From: Torreya grandis
Lineage: Eukaryota > Streptophyta > Pinopsida > Cupressales > Taxaceae
Assembly (NCBI GenBank): GCA_037957365.1
Contig: JARHVA010000081.1
Span: forward strand, 3,742,001 to 3,806,000
DNA: 64,000 nucleotides
Direction: 5' to 3'
Shown: positions 46,640-59,178 of the stretch, piece by piece
How positions within the stretch are numbered: the first letter of the stretch is position 1
How the letters are laid out: every line of letters begins with the position of its first letter
Translations under genes and position numbers: made by a program
Notes under the pieces: model-generated
The model's database searches: none
What the model saw: only the letters and a program-made list of their open reading frames with translations
Told to the model about the DNA's origin: nothing

Positions 46640-47620
46640 CACATTACCTATTTATTACATGATGTTAGGTCTAGAGGTCATAATATACAATAAACTCCTA
46701 ATCATTGATCTACATTTTGTCTAATTAACTCTTGAAGATTCATCCTCGATTAGATTACATACTATAACCATAGGTGTATTTAAATATTTGAATTCTTCCA
46801 TTTCAAACTTGTTTAACATATTTTTATATACTTGATCTGTGAAATGAACATACCTTTTTTATATTGACTGATTTGAAGTCCAAAAAAGAAGGATAGTATT
46901 CCAAGTATAGACATTTCAAATTCTGACTTCATCACCTCTAGAAAGGACTTGGTCATTTTATCATTAGTTCCACCAAAGATGATATAATATATATAACACC
47001 AATATGAACTTCTGTTCATTTTCAATCTTGATATATAGGTTTGTATCTGCAACTCCTCTCTTGAATTCTTGGTCTAAAAGATAGTTGTCTATTCTAACAT
47101 ACCAAGCTTTAGGGGCTTGTTCTAGATCATATAGGGACTTCTTATAACTAAAAACATAGTCCTTGTTATTAGTCAATAGGAAACCCTCAATTTAATCAAT
47201 GTACACTTCTTCCTCCAAGAATCCATTTAGGAATGCTAACTTGACACCCATCTGGTATATCTTAAAGTCTTTGAAACCTAAATAGGAAATAAACATCCTA
47301 ATAGCCTCTAAATTTACTACATAATCAAAAGTTTCCTCAAATTCTAATCCTTCTACTTGAGAATATCTCTTTCATACTAGTCTACCCTTGTTTTTGGTGA
47401 CTTCTCCATTCTCATTCAACTTGTTTTTGAACACTTATTCTATACCAATGATATTCTTATCTTTAGGCCTTGGTACTAACTCCCAAGTCTCACTATTCTC
47501 AATTTGATTTAACTCCTCATTCATAGCATCTATCTAAAAATTATCTTCACTTGCTTCTAAATAGATTTAAGGTTCAAATTTGGATAATAAGGTAGTACTA
47601 TATTTATTAACATCACTCAC
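46640..47620 (-). pseudogene. Copia reverse transcriptase (copia-2)
   Basis: Fragments in two frames on the minus strand: a segment with YSYKKSLYDLEQAPKAWYVR and IDNYLLDQEFKRGVADTNLY (46964-47176), and one with KMTKSFLEVMKSEFEMSILG and LSFFFGLQI (46813-47052). The catalytic YVDD box falls at the frameshift (about 46975-47000) and reads YILYHLWWN in one frame. Upstream parts near 47220-47600 match the RT start but are interrupted. Clear copia RT, heavily decayed. Confidence 0.85.
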
Positions 47621-47689
47621 CATTCTTCTTCTTATTTGTATACCTGCGCTTTTGTTGCTAATGATATGAGATTCATGATGATCCTTTTG

Positions 47690-48535
47690 AATATACCTAG
47701 AAGGACATTTTGAGTCCTTTCTCTCCTCAATTTTATATTCATCATCATCTATATTTATTGATCCTTAATAATTATTTGACTAAGAATATGATTTATCTGT
47801 CTCATTAACCTTCACATTTATGCTCTCCACTAGATTTTTAGCCTCTTTTTGTAACATCTATAGGCAACAGTAACTGATGAGCATCCCAAAAAAATACCTT
47901 CATCAGATCTTGAGTCAAACTTGACTAAGTCCTCCTCATCTCTCTTGATATAAAATTTACTCCCAAATACCTTAAAGTGTTCAAAACTTGTAGGTTTACC
48001 ATTTCATAATTCAAATGGAGTCTTATCACCATTGATCCTAATTTATCTTCTATTCAAAATGTAAACATACACATATCTTCTCTCCAATAGCCATCAGACA
48101 ACTTTAACTCATTTAAATTGGTCCTTGCCATTTATTGAACTAGTATATTATTTATTTAAACCACCCCATTTTATTGAGGTGTTATAGTAGCTGAGAACTA
48201 TCTTCTTATTCCATTAAACTCATAAAATTCATCAAACTCAATTGACCAAAACTATCCTCATTTGTTAGACCTAAGACACTTGATCTTCACATTCATCTAA
48301 TTTTAAACCAAAGCCTTGAAAGTTTTGAACCTACCTAGAGCTTCTGACTTCTCTTTCAATAATGATACCCAAGTCAACCTAGATATTCTAACTTCTTTTT
48401 CAAGAATACTACCCAAATAATTCTTGTGAAGTCATCTATAAGCAACATGAAGTTGTTGTCACCTTGAATGCTTTGAATACTTGTAGGACCACATATATTA
48501 GTATGAATTAGTTCTAAAGGTATAGTATTAGATTA
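47690..48535 (-). pseudogene. Copia integrase core and C-terminus (copia-2)
   Basis: The C-terminal signature KVFGSKFYIKRDEEDLVKFD and SRSDEGIFFGM is readable at about 47880-48000. The core between 48000 and 48535 is only recognisable in pieces because of frameshifts. It follows the pre-integrase segment directly. Confidence 0.65.
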
Positions 48536-48721
48536 TTATTTAGGATTGAATCTCCTCCTATTCTTCTTACCATGTTGACATGCCTTGCAAAGAGCATATG
48601 CAGGTTTAAAAATTTTGGGCATGTTCTTCATGGATCCCTTGGAGCTGATCTTGACTAGATTGTCAAAGTTAATATGACCTAACCTCCTATTCCATATCCA
48701 AATTTCACCTACATTTCTCAT
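48536..48721 (-). pseudogene. GAG-pre-integrase domain (copia-2)
   Basis: A 61-codon minus-strand ORF with IWIWNRRLGHINFDNLVKIS, SKGSMKNMPKIF and ALCKACQHGKKNRRRF. This matches the zinc-binding head of copia integrase (W-H-x-R-L-G-H ... C-x-x-C). The first His of the H-H-C-C set is replaced by Asn (WNRRLGH), the rest is present. It lies between protease and integrase core, as usual. Confidence 0.88.
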
Positions 48722-48839
48722 AAATCACTTCTCTTTTATGATCTCATTCAATACATATAGATTGTTCTTAGTTCTATTGGCTTTGGCAATCAACCCTTTT
48801 GATTTTGATCTCCTTATCTCACATCCTTTATCATGAAAA

Positions 48840-49080
48840 GTTAGGGTGTGTCCTTAGGTACACATTTGAATTACACTCAATAATTTGTGTTTCAATCCAT
48901 CTACATACAAAACATTTTATCTCTTGATCTTCTCATTGTCCAAGCTTAAAGAATCTTTGCCAACTATATTAGCTGATGTGTTATCTCTAAACCTCATTGA
49001 ACATATGGCATTCTTATTAAAATTGATGAATTTGATATTATCTCCTATCATGTGACTTGAATAGCCACTATCTACGTACC
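48840..49080 (-). pseudogene. Copia aspartic protease (copia-2)
   Basis: Minus-strand translation gives LKWYVDSGYSSHMIGDNIKF, then MRFRDNTSANIVGKDSLSLD and VLYVDGLKHKLLSV. Copia proteases have W-x-x-D-S-G-C/A-S; here DSG is kept and the usual Cys is Tyr. It is followed by the pre-integrase segment after a stop or two. Confidence 0.85.
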
Positions 49081-49199
49081 ACTTCAAATCTTCATTCTAA
49101 GTATGAAAGGTAGTTTGGGCTATCATAGATTATTCTCCTTTAGAATCCTGTTTCTCTTTCATCTTATTGATAGGGTCTACTTTCTTGATCCAATCTTTA

Positions 49200-49880
49200 G
49201 TATCATGAATACTTTTTTCTTAACATGACTGGTTTTCCTTATATATTTTGTGTTACACTCTCTTGAAATATGTCCTCTTTGGTTGTATTTATAACACATG
49301 ATTCTACTTCCCCATCTACAGTAAATAGCTCTATGTCCAAATTGACTACAAGAGAAATAATAATGAATGACTCCACATAGTTTTATTGTTTAACATTACT
49401 TGTATTTTTATGATCATTAGATGATACACCACTACCTTTGATATCCTTTGATGGAACAAAAACCTTCTTGTCTTGTTGATGATTGACTTCAATCTTGACC
49501 ATTTATACATAGGTTTTTATTCTACAAGCTTTGTCACTCCTTGATAGATCATTGACTTTTGAAAACTGACTCTCCTTGAAATATTTTTATTTTTATTTGA
49601 AATCAAGACCTATAATATCATGAAAGGAAATTTGTCTATCCAAAATATTGTTAATATTTCTAGTACTCTCCTCAAATTTACGATGTCTTTATCTTGATTT
49701 CATCTTGCTCAACTTGTGCGTTTAAAGTTCTTGCTTTAATTCTAAAATGGGTGAATTCTTCCATATGATTCTTCTCTTTTGAACAAAAATCATAAGTTAT
49801 TTCAATGACCATGGATATGTCTTCATTGTAATCATAATAAACACTTTCATTATCAAAATACAAACCTATGCTCCAAAGAT
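49200..49880 (-). pseudogene. Gag with two degenerate zinc knuckles (copia-2)
   Basis: At about 49220-49370 the minus strand encodes two CCHC-type knuckles, YFSCSQFGHRAIYC and CYKYNQRGHISREC. Each has one Cys replaced by Tyr. Upstream, 49678-49863 is an open acidic segment (61 codons) without recognised domain. An N-terminal UBN2-type Gag domain was not seen, so gag may be truncated. Confidence 0.75.
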
Positions 49881-49909
49881 CTCCCTTAGATTATTAGGCA
49901 TGCACAAGA

Positions 49910-49927
49910 GACCTTGTTATAATACCA
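49910..49927 (-). other. Primer-binding site of copia-2
   Basis: Minus-strand TGGTATTATAACAAGGTC, a few bases inside the LTR end; resembles the initiator-Met type site with several changes. Confidence 0.7.
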
Positions 49928-49932
49928 ATTAT

Positions 49933-51447
49933 TGGAATCAAAACCACTAAGAGGGGAGGAAGCTGAATTATTATACAAACTTTTATCTTAATTTCATATA
50001 TCATTCATTAATCATACAAATATATCTAGAGATAAAATAATGCATAATCAACCATTCATATGATCATGAAGTAGGAACATAACACATGAACACAAGATCT
50101 ATGTCAAAAACCCTCATGGATGATAAAAACACTGAAAAATAGCTTGGGATATAGTCATATAAGTAATGAATCAAAATTTAATGAGTCACCAAACCCACAA
50201 GGAGCACCAAGCCCTCACTAGTAAAGCACCATCTCAACTAGTCCTTTAACAAGCATCAACTTGTAAGGAGGTACCAACCCCCTAGGTAACTCATCACCAA
50301 ATTAGTCACCTAGAACCTATAATATCCTTTGAACAATTTTTTCTCACTAAACCAATGATGACCACCTTATTTTTCTCTTCTCACTCTTCTATCTCTCTCA
50401 AACAACCTATTAGGCCTCTTCGCTCAACTAGCCCACGTTTTGGAAGATTCAAGTCATATATCCTTGATCATCACCTAGATAATCACTATTATAAATTCAT
50501 GTCATATTAAACACATGTATTTTATGGTATTAAAACCCTATACCTATTTTATAAACCTCTATATCATTTGTTCATACCCTCAATATTCTCACTAGTTAAA
50601 TTAGGCCTCTTAGACCTTTTTATACTTCACTCTTGATCTCACCCACATTGGTATGAAAATAACATATCCATGATTGGATAACCATTTAAATATATAAAAA
50701 TTAATTTTTAATAAGCTAATAGATAATTACATAGGTTGGTAACCACCCATAAGGATCAAAACCACCATTAGGCCTAATAGAGATATAATGAAATTAGGCC
50801 TTCTCAAAACACAAGTTTCACATTGACCACCTTGGAACACCTTGAGCCTAAAAAAATGGATGAAACACTTCAAAAATGATTCAATTATTCCCATTCTAAT
50901 CTCACCTTTTTTAACCCAACTTAATTTATCTCATTTCACTCTTTGAACCACACCATTAGGTCTACTCATAATAAGGCCTTCTCACTACCATAACATTTGT
51001 CTTGAATATCTCAAGCATACACTCAACTTTGCCACATAACTATATCAAAAAATTAGATGGATAGAACCTAAATGATCTTATGTGTATCATAATATTTATT
51101 ATCTTTAACCAAATATGGAAAAATACCTTAAATAAACTATTTTCATATGCTCACTTAGAACTGAAAACATTCCTCAAGAACCCAATCAAGAACCTTTGAA
51201 TTTTCACACCTTCATAGGAACTTATCATGAATACAAATATATTAAAATTAAACTATTATAAATATATAACAAATTCATGTGTATTTTATTCTTCAATAAT
51301 AGGCATATTGACTCAGGAACATCAATCTCACTCATACATAGAAAATTACCTATAGCTCCAAAAACACAATCATGGAAACCAAGACTTATAACACTTGTGT
51401 GAACACTTTTATGAACTTAAAATGAATTTATATGATCCTTTTGTATC

Positions 51448-51537
<90 letters not shown>

Positions 51538-52790
51538 CAAGGTTTAATATCAATATTGGTCTTACATACCAATCTCATGCCTTCACCCTATATAGACCTC
51601 ACTATGTTAGACAATCACTTTGAGAGCAACTTTTTTATTATATATGATCATATCAAAATATTATAGTCAATGGGGATATGAGATATATGTCTTGAAAAAT
51701 AATTCCATGCATTTTTATCCATCCCTAATCCATTACAACCCATCCCTAATCTCATTCACACTTCTTTCTAGTTTTCTCACTGTCTTCCTCATTAGGCCTA
51801 TTTAGTGATAGGTTAAATTCCATGATCATTTTATAATATTTAAGGTATAAAACATAATAATAAATTTACATGGGAAAAAACTAAAATTATCATACATAAT
51901 CCTCTAATTGTCTGCATGTTTTGACCTAGTCAACCCTTCCTACAACATTAAAAATCCTATAAATAAGGGGTTTCTTATACCTTCCACTCACTCTTCTAAT
52001 AGAAAAATTCCACATGGAGAAACTTGGGAGAGTACTATACATATTAAAATAATATAACTGTGTCAACCAAAATATTCTAATCCATTTCCAATAAGATCTT
52101 TCATGTCGAGTCATTATGAGGGTTTTAGGAGGGTTTAGACTCCCTTCCATTCTTAGCAATCATTCATAAAGAATTACCCCTCAAATCCAAAACTAATTAT
52201 AGGAAATTTAAGATATTAACCTTCCATAAATATCATGATCTACTTGGATCCTAATGAAAATGTTTCATATGCCAATGATCATAATAAAATCCTTCTCGGG
52301 TCTGCAATACCTCATTTTCTATACATAAAAAACCTCAACACCAAATTTCATGCTTTCTCCTTCAGAATTTGACCTCAAGATTAGTCAAAAAACTTGATAC
52401 AAAATCTCACACCTCTAAAAATTATATTAAAAGATTTGTCACCTTGATAAATTAACTTGATTCCTCATTAGGCCACACTAGCACATTGGGCCTTGAACTG
52501 TCAGTCATACTTAGAAATTGAACACAAATTAAAACCTATTATACTATTATCAACACCTCATTATCATGTCATACAACCTCATACCTTGATCACATACTAC
52601 CACACATATTTTTATAACCCTTAGTCTAGACACCGCACTATGATACCAAACGTATGCCTTCTCACTAGGTCTCTTAAGTACATGACTCATGAACTCATCC
52701 TCAAGAACAAAAAAGACAACTCATAATGACATCAATGAAACTTTCATGACATCAATGATAACTCCATTCATACCTTATAACACATTATCA
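49933..52790 (-). repeat. 5' LTR of copia-2
   Basis: Starts TGGAATCAAAACCACTAAGAG, ends CACATTATCA. Contains the TA microsatellite at 51448-51535, absent from the partner LTR. Confidence 0.85.
51448..51535. repeat. (TA)n microsatellite
   Basis: About 44 units with one TACA interruption. The chance ORF across it encodes only Ile-Tyr repeats. Confidence 0.95.
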
Positions 52791-52840
52791 ACATTTGTAA
52801 CTAGTCATTTGGTTAATAATTATCCTTTCCTTAAACATAA

Positions 52841-53280
52841 GAAAGGAAATTCCTAGTGGAAAGATGATAGTTTTGGATATCTAATATTTAAAATAGATAA
52901 GAAAGCTAGTAGTGTATAAGTGGTGAAAAAATATCCATTTATATATCTTATTGAGAATAAAAAGGATTTCATACCTGTTGAAGAGGATTTTAGACTAAAG
53001 GAAATTAGGGATGAACTAAATCCATAAAAAGGGCATCTAAACAAGAATTTGGTTACTCATGTATCTACAAAGAAATTTCACTCTTGAGATTCATTTGAGA
53101 TCACTATTCCTATTTCTCATGATTTGGGTGATGGGGGAGATTGAATAGTGGTAAAAAAAAATAGTAAAGGTCTCTTTAAGAAGGATATTGAACAATTGAA
53201 TATGACCCTTTGACCCATAAAAGATAATTTTTTGGAAGGGACAGAGTTTTATGTTTTCATTTTTGTATTGTTTTTACCTT
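52841..53280 (+). pseudogene. Unidentified ORF fragment, partly inside IR2 left arm
   Basis: One plus-strand frame of about 145 codons reads like a real protein with seven stops at positions where substitutions such as CGA or TGG to TGA would place them. Readable parts are WKDDSFGYLIFKIDKKASSV, ENKKDFIPVEEDFRLKEIRD, LNKNLVTHVSTKKFHS, DSFEITIPISHDLGDGGD and PIKDNFLEGTEFYVF. The part from about 53045 on recurs in the right arm of the inverted repeat with conserved residues. I do not recognise the family. It directly adjoins the end of copia-2, which may have cut the 5' part. Confidence 0.55.
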
Positions 53281-54650
53281 GTAACTAATTTATAGTCTCT
53301 TGGTAGCTTGTCTCATTTGCATCTAAAAGAGGTGTATCTTTGTGATTTTAGTGTTCTATATTTTTATTTGTTGTGAAAGGGAAGGCTCCCTTTGAAAACC
53401 CTAACTTTACCAATATTAAAAAAAAACATCATGTTTTTGTTATATCTTATCCAAATAATTATCTTTTATGCACATAGATATACATTTTATAATTGATTAA
53501 ATTTTAGTTAAATAGATAAGTGTTTTTAAAAGCATGCCGTTCATATAAAAATATAAATAAAAAATATATTTATTTTTTAATTAATTTAAATCATCCAAAA
53601 ACATTTAAATTATTTAATAAAACCTATATACCTTATAATAATTTTTAGTCAAGGTTAGAATTTTTTCTAAAAACTGACTATAAGATTTTATTCTATATTT
53701 AAATTTTATTCAATAAATTTTTCAAAACTATAAGTATATATAGTTTGTATATTTTTAACTTTTTAAACCCTAAAATGGTTATCTAAGTACTTGGAGTTAA
53801 CCTAGGTTGCCTTTAAAGGGGTATATAGACATGAAAATTCACAAGGGTGATAATCAGATCTATAATAGGCCAATTGGGTGCTAAAATTAGATCTAGCATA
53901 TGCTAAATTTATAAAGTAAGAATAAGCTAAATATAAAAATCACAACTAATATATGCATGAAAATGATAAAGAAGTAATGTACTTAGCTAGTTATGATGCT
54001 AACATAGTCCTATATATTGAATAGGTAGAATTATGATAGAAGATGATTCTATAATAGTCATCAAATTTTGGATTAAGTGCATTTAGATCTCCAAACACTT
54101 GCATCAACCAAGGTTGGTTACGTTGACACTACTATTTAGGTTTGACATAGGTGTCCTATATGGAATACTAGTTAGAATAAGATGTGACCACCTGGATTAT
54201 TTTGGATTTTTCTTCACCTTCACTATGGTATATTCAAATATGGGTAATATATTGTCACTTCTTATGACATTGTAAAACCCTAGTTATTTATCTTCATTGT
54301 GACCTTAGGGAAAATGGGTTAGTGGGCACACAGTGTCGAGTTGACCCCAAAGACTCCTTTGTTAATGAGTGATACCTACATAATCAATACTTTGAAGAAG
54401 GCCTCAAATAGATGTACCTCTCCCCCACATGTTGGATTATGTGTGAATCATGTAATATGTGATAAGCAAGTACACCATTGACCTATCTTATAGATTGGAA
54501 AATAAATCTCTTGAGATGATCCTTTAGTAATTCAAACGTATATATGTGAGGAATGAATGAGGGTTGATCTTGTATTTATATAAATCTATTTGGAGTAATA
54601 ACTCATATTAAATCACTTAGGCTAACAATTAATGTATGTTTCATTTGTAA
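53045..54650. repeat. Left arm of a ~1.6-kb inverted repeat (IR2)
   Basis: Reverse complement of 55290-57065. Landmarks: TTGGGTGATGGGGGAGATTG near the outer end, AGAGGTGTATCTTT, CCCTTTGAAAA, AACATTTAAATTATTTAATA, and near the inner end GAATGAATGAGGGTT. Arms differ by many substitutions and a few indels (one insertion of about 100 bases in the right arm). The loop of about 640 bases is LTR-like sequence. The palindrome includes the unidentified ORF fragment and part of the LTR at 54060-55300. Confidence 0.85.
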
Positions 54651-55300
54651 AATAGATGGCTTTAGGGCACTTGACACTTGCATCAGGGCAACACACTAGT
54701 GTTGATGCAAATTTCTATCATAAAAGTTAGTGCCCATGGAGTAAGAAGGTAGGTGTAGACTCAAAACTTGTAAAGCTATAAGAATAGTACATTTTAATTA
54801 TTTTAGGTAAGATATAAGTCTTAGATAATCAACATAAGACTGGTTGAACTAATAGATATGCCAAGGGGCACCTGATAGAATAAATATGAGACTTTTAGAA
54901 GAAGGAAAGGTCCAAAATTAAGAGGAACAACCCTGGTTTAAGTTTTACAAGTATACTAGACTAAGGTGATACATATCCATAAATATCATCTACATTTTCC
55001 TCCCCTTTAATTTAGTAATGAAATTGTTAGTTTAAAGTAAAGGAATACATACTTGGGTTTGTATAACACAACTTGTATTTACATGTGCCCAACTTGAGTG
55101 CTTTTCTAGTGACTAACCTACAACCAAGAGCATGTTACAATATATAATTAGTAAATATAAACTAGAATTAAAAGCTTTGAAAATATTTAAATTAAAAGAA
55201 CAATGTTTAGGAGTACACATGTGTGTCGATGTAACTACCTTACCTATTAGAATGTTGATTTGAAAAAATGTATCATTGACAGGATTTGAAATTGAGATTA
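54060..55300 (-). repeat. LTR copy of the element 4 family (partial or solo)
   Basis: Collinear with about 57140-58500 and with 63360-64000. Shared landmarks are AAATGGGTTAGTGGGCACAC, TGTGTGTGAATCATG, and AGGAGTACACATGTGTGTCG near the end. Orientation is assigned from element 4. It is joined at its right end to an inverted partial copy (55290-56040). Confidence 0.75.
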
Positions 55301-57065
55301 GGACAACTATCTATATATATAATCTTGGAAATGAAATGAATCTTAATGATCACCCTAAGTGTTTTAATGTAATTTATTAATCCAAAGGGGTTGATATAAA
55401 TACAAGATAAACCCTCATTCATTTCACACATAGAAAATACCAAAAGAGACCAAGGAATATTTTCAAAGCATTCTATCAATCATTCAATTGATCAAATATT
55501 ACCTATTTTATCCTAATTACATATTATTCATAGGCACAACACATCTACAAGTCTGAAATACTGAAGGAGTAATCTAGGAGATATATTTTCCATGTTACAA
55601 GTTATGTCATTATTGTAATTTCTTATCATATATTGCATAATTCACACAAGCCAACACATGGGGAAGAATTATATCAGTATATGGGCCTATTCAGAGTATT
55701 GGCTATATAAGTATCACTCATTAATGTAGGGGTATTTTGGGTTATCTCAAAAACATGTTCCCACTAACCAATTTTACTCAAGGTCACCATGAAGATTAAG
55801 AACTAGGGTTTTTTAATGTCATGAGGAATGATAGTCCATGACCTAGATTTGAATGTACCAGAGTGAAGGTGAAAACAAACACAAAAACATCTAGATGGTC
55901 ACATATTATTCTAAAAGGTATTATGTATAAGACACCTATATCGAACCCAAATAGTAGCATCAACATAACCAACCCAGGCTAATGAAAGTGTTTAGAGATC
56001 TAGAGGAAATTAATCTAAAATTTTGTGATTGTTCTACAATTATCTTCTAGCTTGCTTCCTTCTTATTGTAGATATATGACTATGTTATCATCATAAATAG
56101 ATAAGTATAATTTTTTTTTTCATTTCTATACATAACTTAGTTACGATTTATATATATAGCTTATTCTTAGTTTTATAAATTCAGCATATGTTATATCTAC
56201 GTTTAACACCCAATTGGCATATTGTAGATCTAATTATCACCATTGTGCACTATCATTTATAAATACCCATTTAAATGAAAGATAGGTTAACTCTAAGTAA
56301 TTAGATAACCATTTTAGGGTTTAAAAATTTCAAAAAAATACAAATTATAAATACTCATAATATTTTAAAAAATTATTGATAAATTATTGAAGAATTATTT
56401 TTAAATCTTTGTCAATACAAAGAAATATATAATAAAATATTATAGTTAGTTGTAAACAAATATTATTAAAAGGTATATGGGTTTTATTAAATAATTTATA
56501 TGTTTTTGGATGTTTTAAATTAATTTAAAAATGAACATATTTTGTATTTATATTTTTAGATGATTGATGTCCTATTAAAAACACTTATTACTCTAACTAA
56601 AAATTAATCGATTATAAAATGTATATTTGTGTACATGAAAGAGAATTATTTGGATAAGATATAATAAAAACATGATGATTTTTTAAGATATTGGTAAATT
56701 TAGGATTTTCAAAGGGAACATTCCCTTTTACAATAGAGAAAAAAATAGAATGTTCAAAGTATAAAGATACACCTCTTCTAGTAGCAAATAAGACAAGTTG
56801 TCGAGTGATTATAAATTAGCTACAAGCCATTAATAATACAAAAATGAAGACATTAAACTATGCCCCTTATAAATAATTATCTTTAATGGGTCGAAGCATC
56901 ATATCAAATGGTTTAATATACTTATTAAAGTGATCTTTTCTATTATTATTATTAATCATCTTCCAATCTCCCCTATCACCCAAATTAAGGGACATAAGAA
57001 TAATGATATCAAATGAATCTAAATAGTGAAATTTATTTGTAGAGACATGAGTAATAAAATTCTAT
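55290..57065. repeat. Right arm of inverted repeat IR2
   Basis: Reverse complement of 53045-54650; see left arm. Confidence 0.85.
56740..57062 (-). pseudogene. Second copy of the unidentified ORF fragment
   Basis: Minus-strand translation gives SHVSTNKFHYLDSFDIIILM, LNLGDRGDWKMI and MMLRPIKDNYL, aligning with the fragment at 53045-53230. This copy keeps Trp and Arg at two places where the left copy has stops, so each copy decayed separately. No family recognised. Confidence 0.55.
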
Positions 57066-57729
57066 AACATGCAATAAGTATACTCAATTTAGATTTTGGA
57101 ACATTCACCTAATTCTAGAAAATTTACCTCTGTAGCCATAGTTACTTGCATCGACCTAGGATAATTGCATCAATAGTTATGTGTATATCAAATACAAGTG
57201 TCTAGTATGGAATGCATGCTGAAAATAGATGAAACTAACTTGATCATTCTGGTTTATGTGTCTCCTTTGTTATAGTGCATCTGGGTCTAGGTCATAGATC
57301 ATCTCTCTTTGTCAAATGAGAAAATACTAGTTCTTCATATTTTTAGTGTCTATGGGAAAATGGGTAAGTGGGAATATGGTGTTGAGCTACCCCACATGAC
57401 CCTCCATCAATGAGTATTACCTACATAGCTAATAATTTGAAGAAGATCTTAGACTTATGTAGTTATCCGCTACATGTTATCTTGTGTGTGAATCAGGCAA
57501 TGTGTGATAAGAAAGTACAACTATGACCTAGATTGTAACTTTAAAAATGTGTCCCATTGAATGTTTCATCATTAATTCAAACTTATGGATATGTTATCCC
57601 TATGACTAATATGGAAATATGAGAAAACAGGGAAACTTTTTCTCACTTGAGTTTTTGATTGAATGCCTTTGGTAAGTTGCCTTATGAGTAGCTTATAAGT
57701 TGTTAGGTGAAGAATCAATGAGATTAATT

Positions 57730-57731
<2 letters not shown>

Positions 57732-57788
<57 letters not shown>
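57732..57788. repeat. (TA)n microsatellite
   Basis: About 28 uninterrupted AT units, in the LTR of element 4. The related copy at 63930-63950 has only a few units. Confidence 0.95.
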
Positions 57789-57790
<2 letters not shown>

Positions 57791-59032
57791 TTTTATAGAA
57801 TATCTTGCATTAAATCACTTTGGCTAAACATGTGGAGACATTTAATTAGAAAATTAGATGACTTTAGGGTGCTATAAACTTGTGTTCAGATAGGACACTT
57901 GCATCAACATATGCATATGAGTAGGACACAAGTGTCTACGTAGATAAAAAATAGGCACAGGTCCATAACTTGCAGAGATAGATGATAAGAAGTTTTATAA
58001 CATTTTGAGCATGATAGAAGGTCCAAGTCATCAAAATAAAATTAGTAAGACTAAAATATAATCAACTTGACATAAATAGATAGTGTATGCAATCTTTTTG
58101 GTAGAGGGAAAAGTCTAAAAGCTAAAGTTATATCCATGATATGTATTTTTCAAGTATACAAGATTGAGGTGATACATAATTCATAAATAGTATCTACATT
58201 TATAGATCCTTTAATCTAGTATTTAAATTTCTATTTTAAAGGAATATGAATGCATACCTTGGTGTGTATAACAAACCTTGCCTTTTCTTGATTCCAAATT
58301 GAGTTCTTTTTTGGTGACATACCTATAACCAATAACATGTTATAATATATAGTTAGTGCATATGATTTGAAATTGAAAGCATTAAAATGATTCAAACTAA
58401 AAGAGAGAAATATTTAGGAGTACACATGTGTATCGATGTAACTACCTTATCTTTTGGAAATTTTGTTTGGAAATATGTATCATTATAAATCACTAAAGCT
58501 GAGATAATAACAACATTTTAAATTTATAAAGTTCATATGTCTATAGATATAAAGAGATATTGGATGACACATGTCCCTAACTTTGGATAAAATATGAGTT
58601 GCCACCCAACAATTGAGACTTGCTCAAGTGTGAAACCTAATCATACTTATAACCTAGTGAGTGTGAGTGAACCACGTGAACTCAAACTATCAATATGGTG
58701 AGTTTTGATGATATAATCAAGTATAATATATGAACTTGGAAATATTTAATGATTTAATCACCTCAACCATACAAAAATCAAACCAACTATGTAATAGATT
58801 GACTCAATAAAATTCCAACCTGGTGGTTGATGACAATCGATAGAAGTGTTTGAAATCTGAAATATGATTTATTTTTACAAATTTTAGGTGATCTTTGCAT
58901 AACATATGTAATTATATATGGATCATGTTTAAATTATGTATAAAAATGGTACCAATGTATATAATGTTACCACAAATGTAATTTAAATCATATAACTACG
59001 CGATTTGGCCAATTTGAAACCGTGTAAGTGTA

Positions 59033-59178
59033 GAGAACATGTTTCTAAAAAGATAACCCAAATGGAAACTAAAACTAAAAAATGATATATATTTGTGGAG
59101 AACATGTTTCTAAAATATGTCCTCATTATATATCTAAATATGAAACTAGTATGAGAGTGGACAACATGTTTCCAAAAC
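59033..59178. repeat. Three copies of AGAACATGTTTCTAAAA, ~63-bp spacing
   Basis: Copies begin at 59033, 59098 and 59160 with slight variation (GGACAACATGTTTCCAAAA in the third). Each core AACATGTT is a palindrome. If the LTR end at 59249 is right they lie in the first 220 bases of U3 on the minus strand. Confidence 0.65.

Larger units (their letters stand above)
42963..52790 (-). mobile_element. Decayed Ty1/copia retrotransposon with ~2.8-kb LTRs (copia-2)
   Basis: Two direct repeats (42963-45720 and 49933-52790) flank a 4.2-kb internal region. On the minus strand it reads primer-binding site, gag with two zinc knuckles, protease, pre-integrase, integrase, RT, RNase H, polypurine tract, which is the complete copia order. 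All domains carry stops, frameshifts and lost residues. No matching target duplication was found (TTTTT before, ACATT after). LTR similarity is clearly lower than for copia-1, so it is older. Confidence 0.9.

Noticed and set aside
51432..51623. A 63-codon ORF of alternating Ile and Tyr
   Set aside because: Translation of a TA microsatellite.
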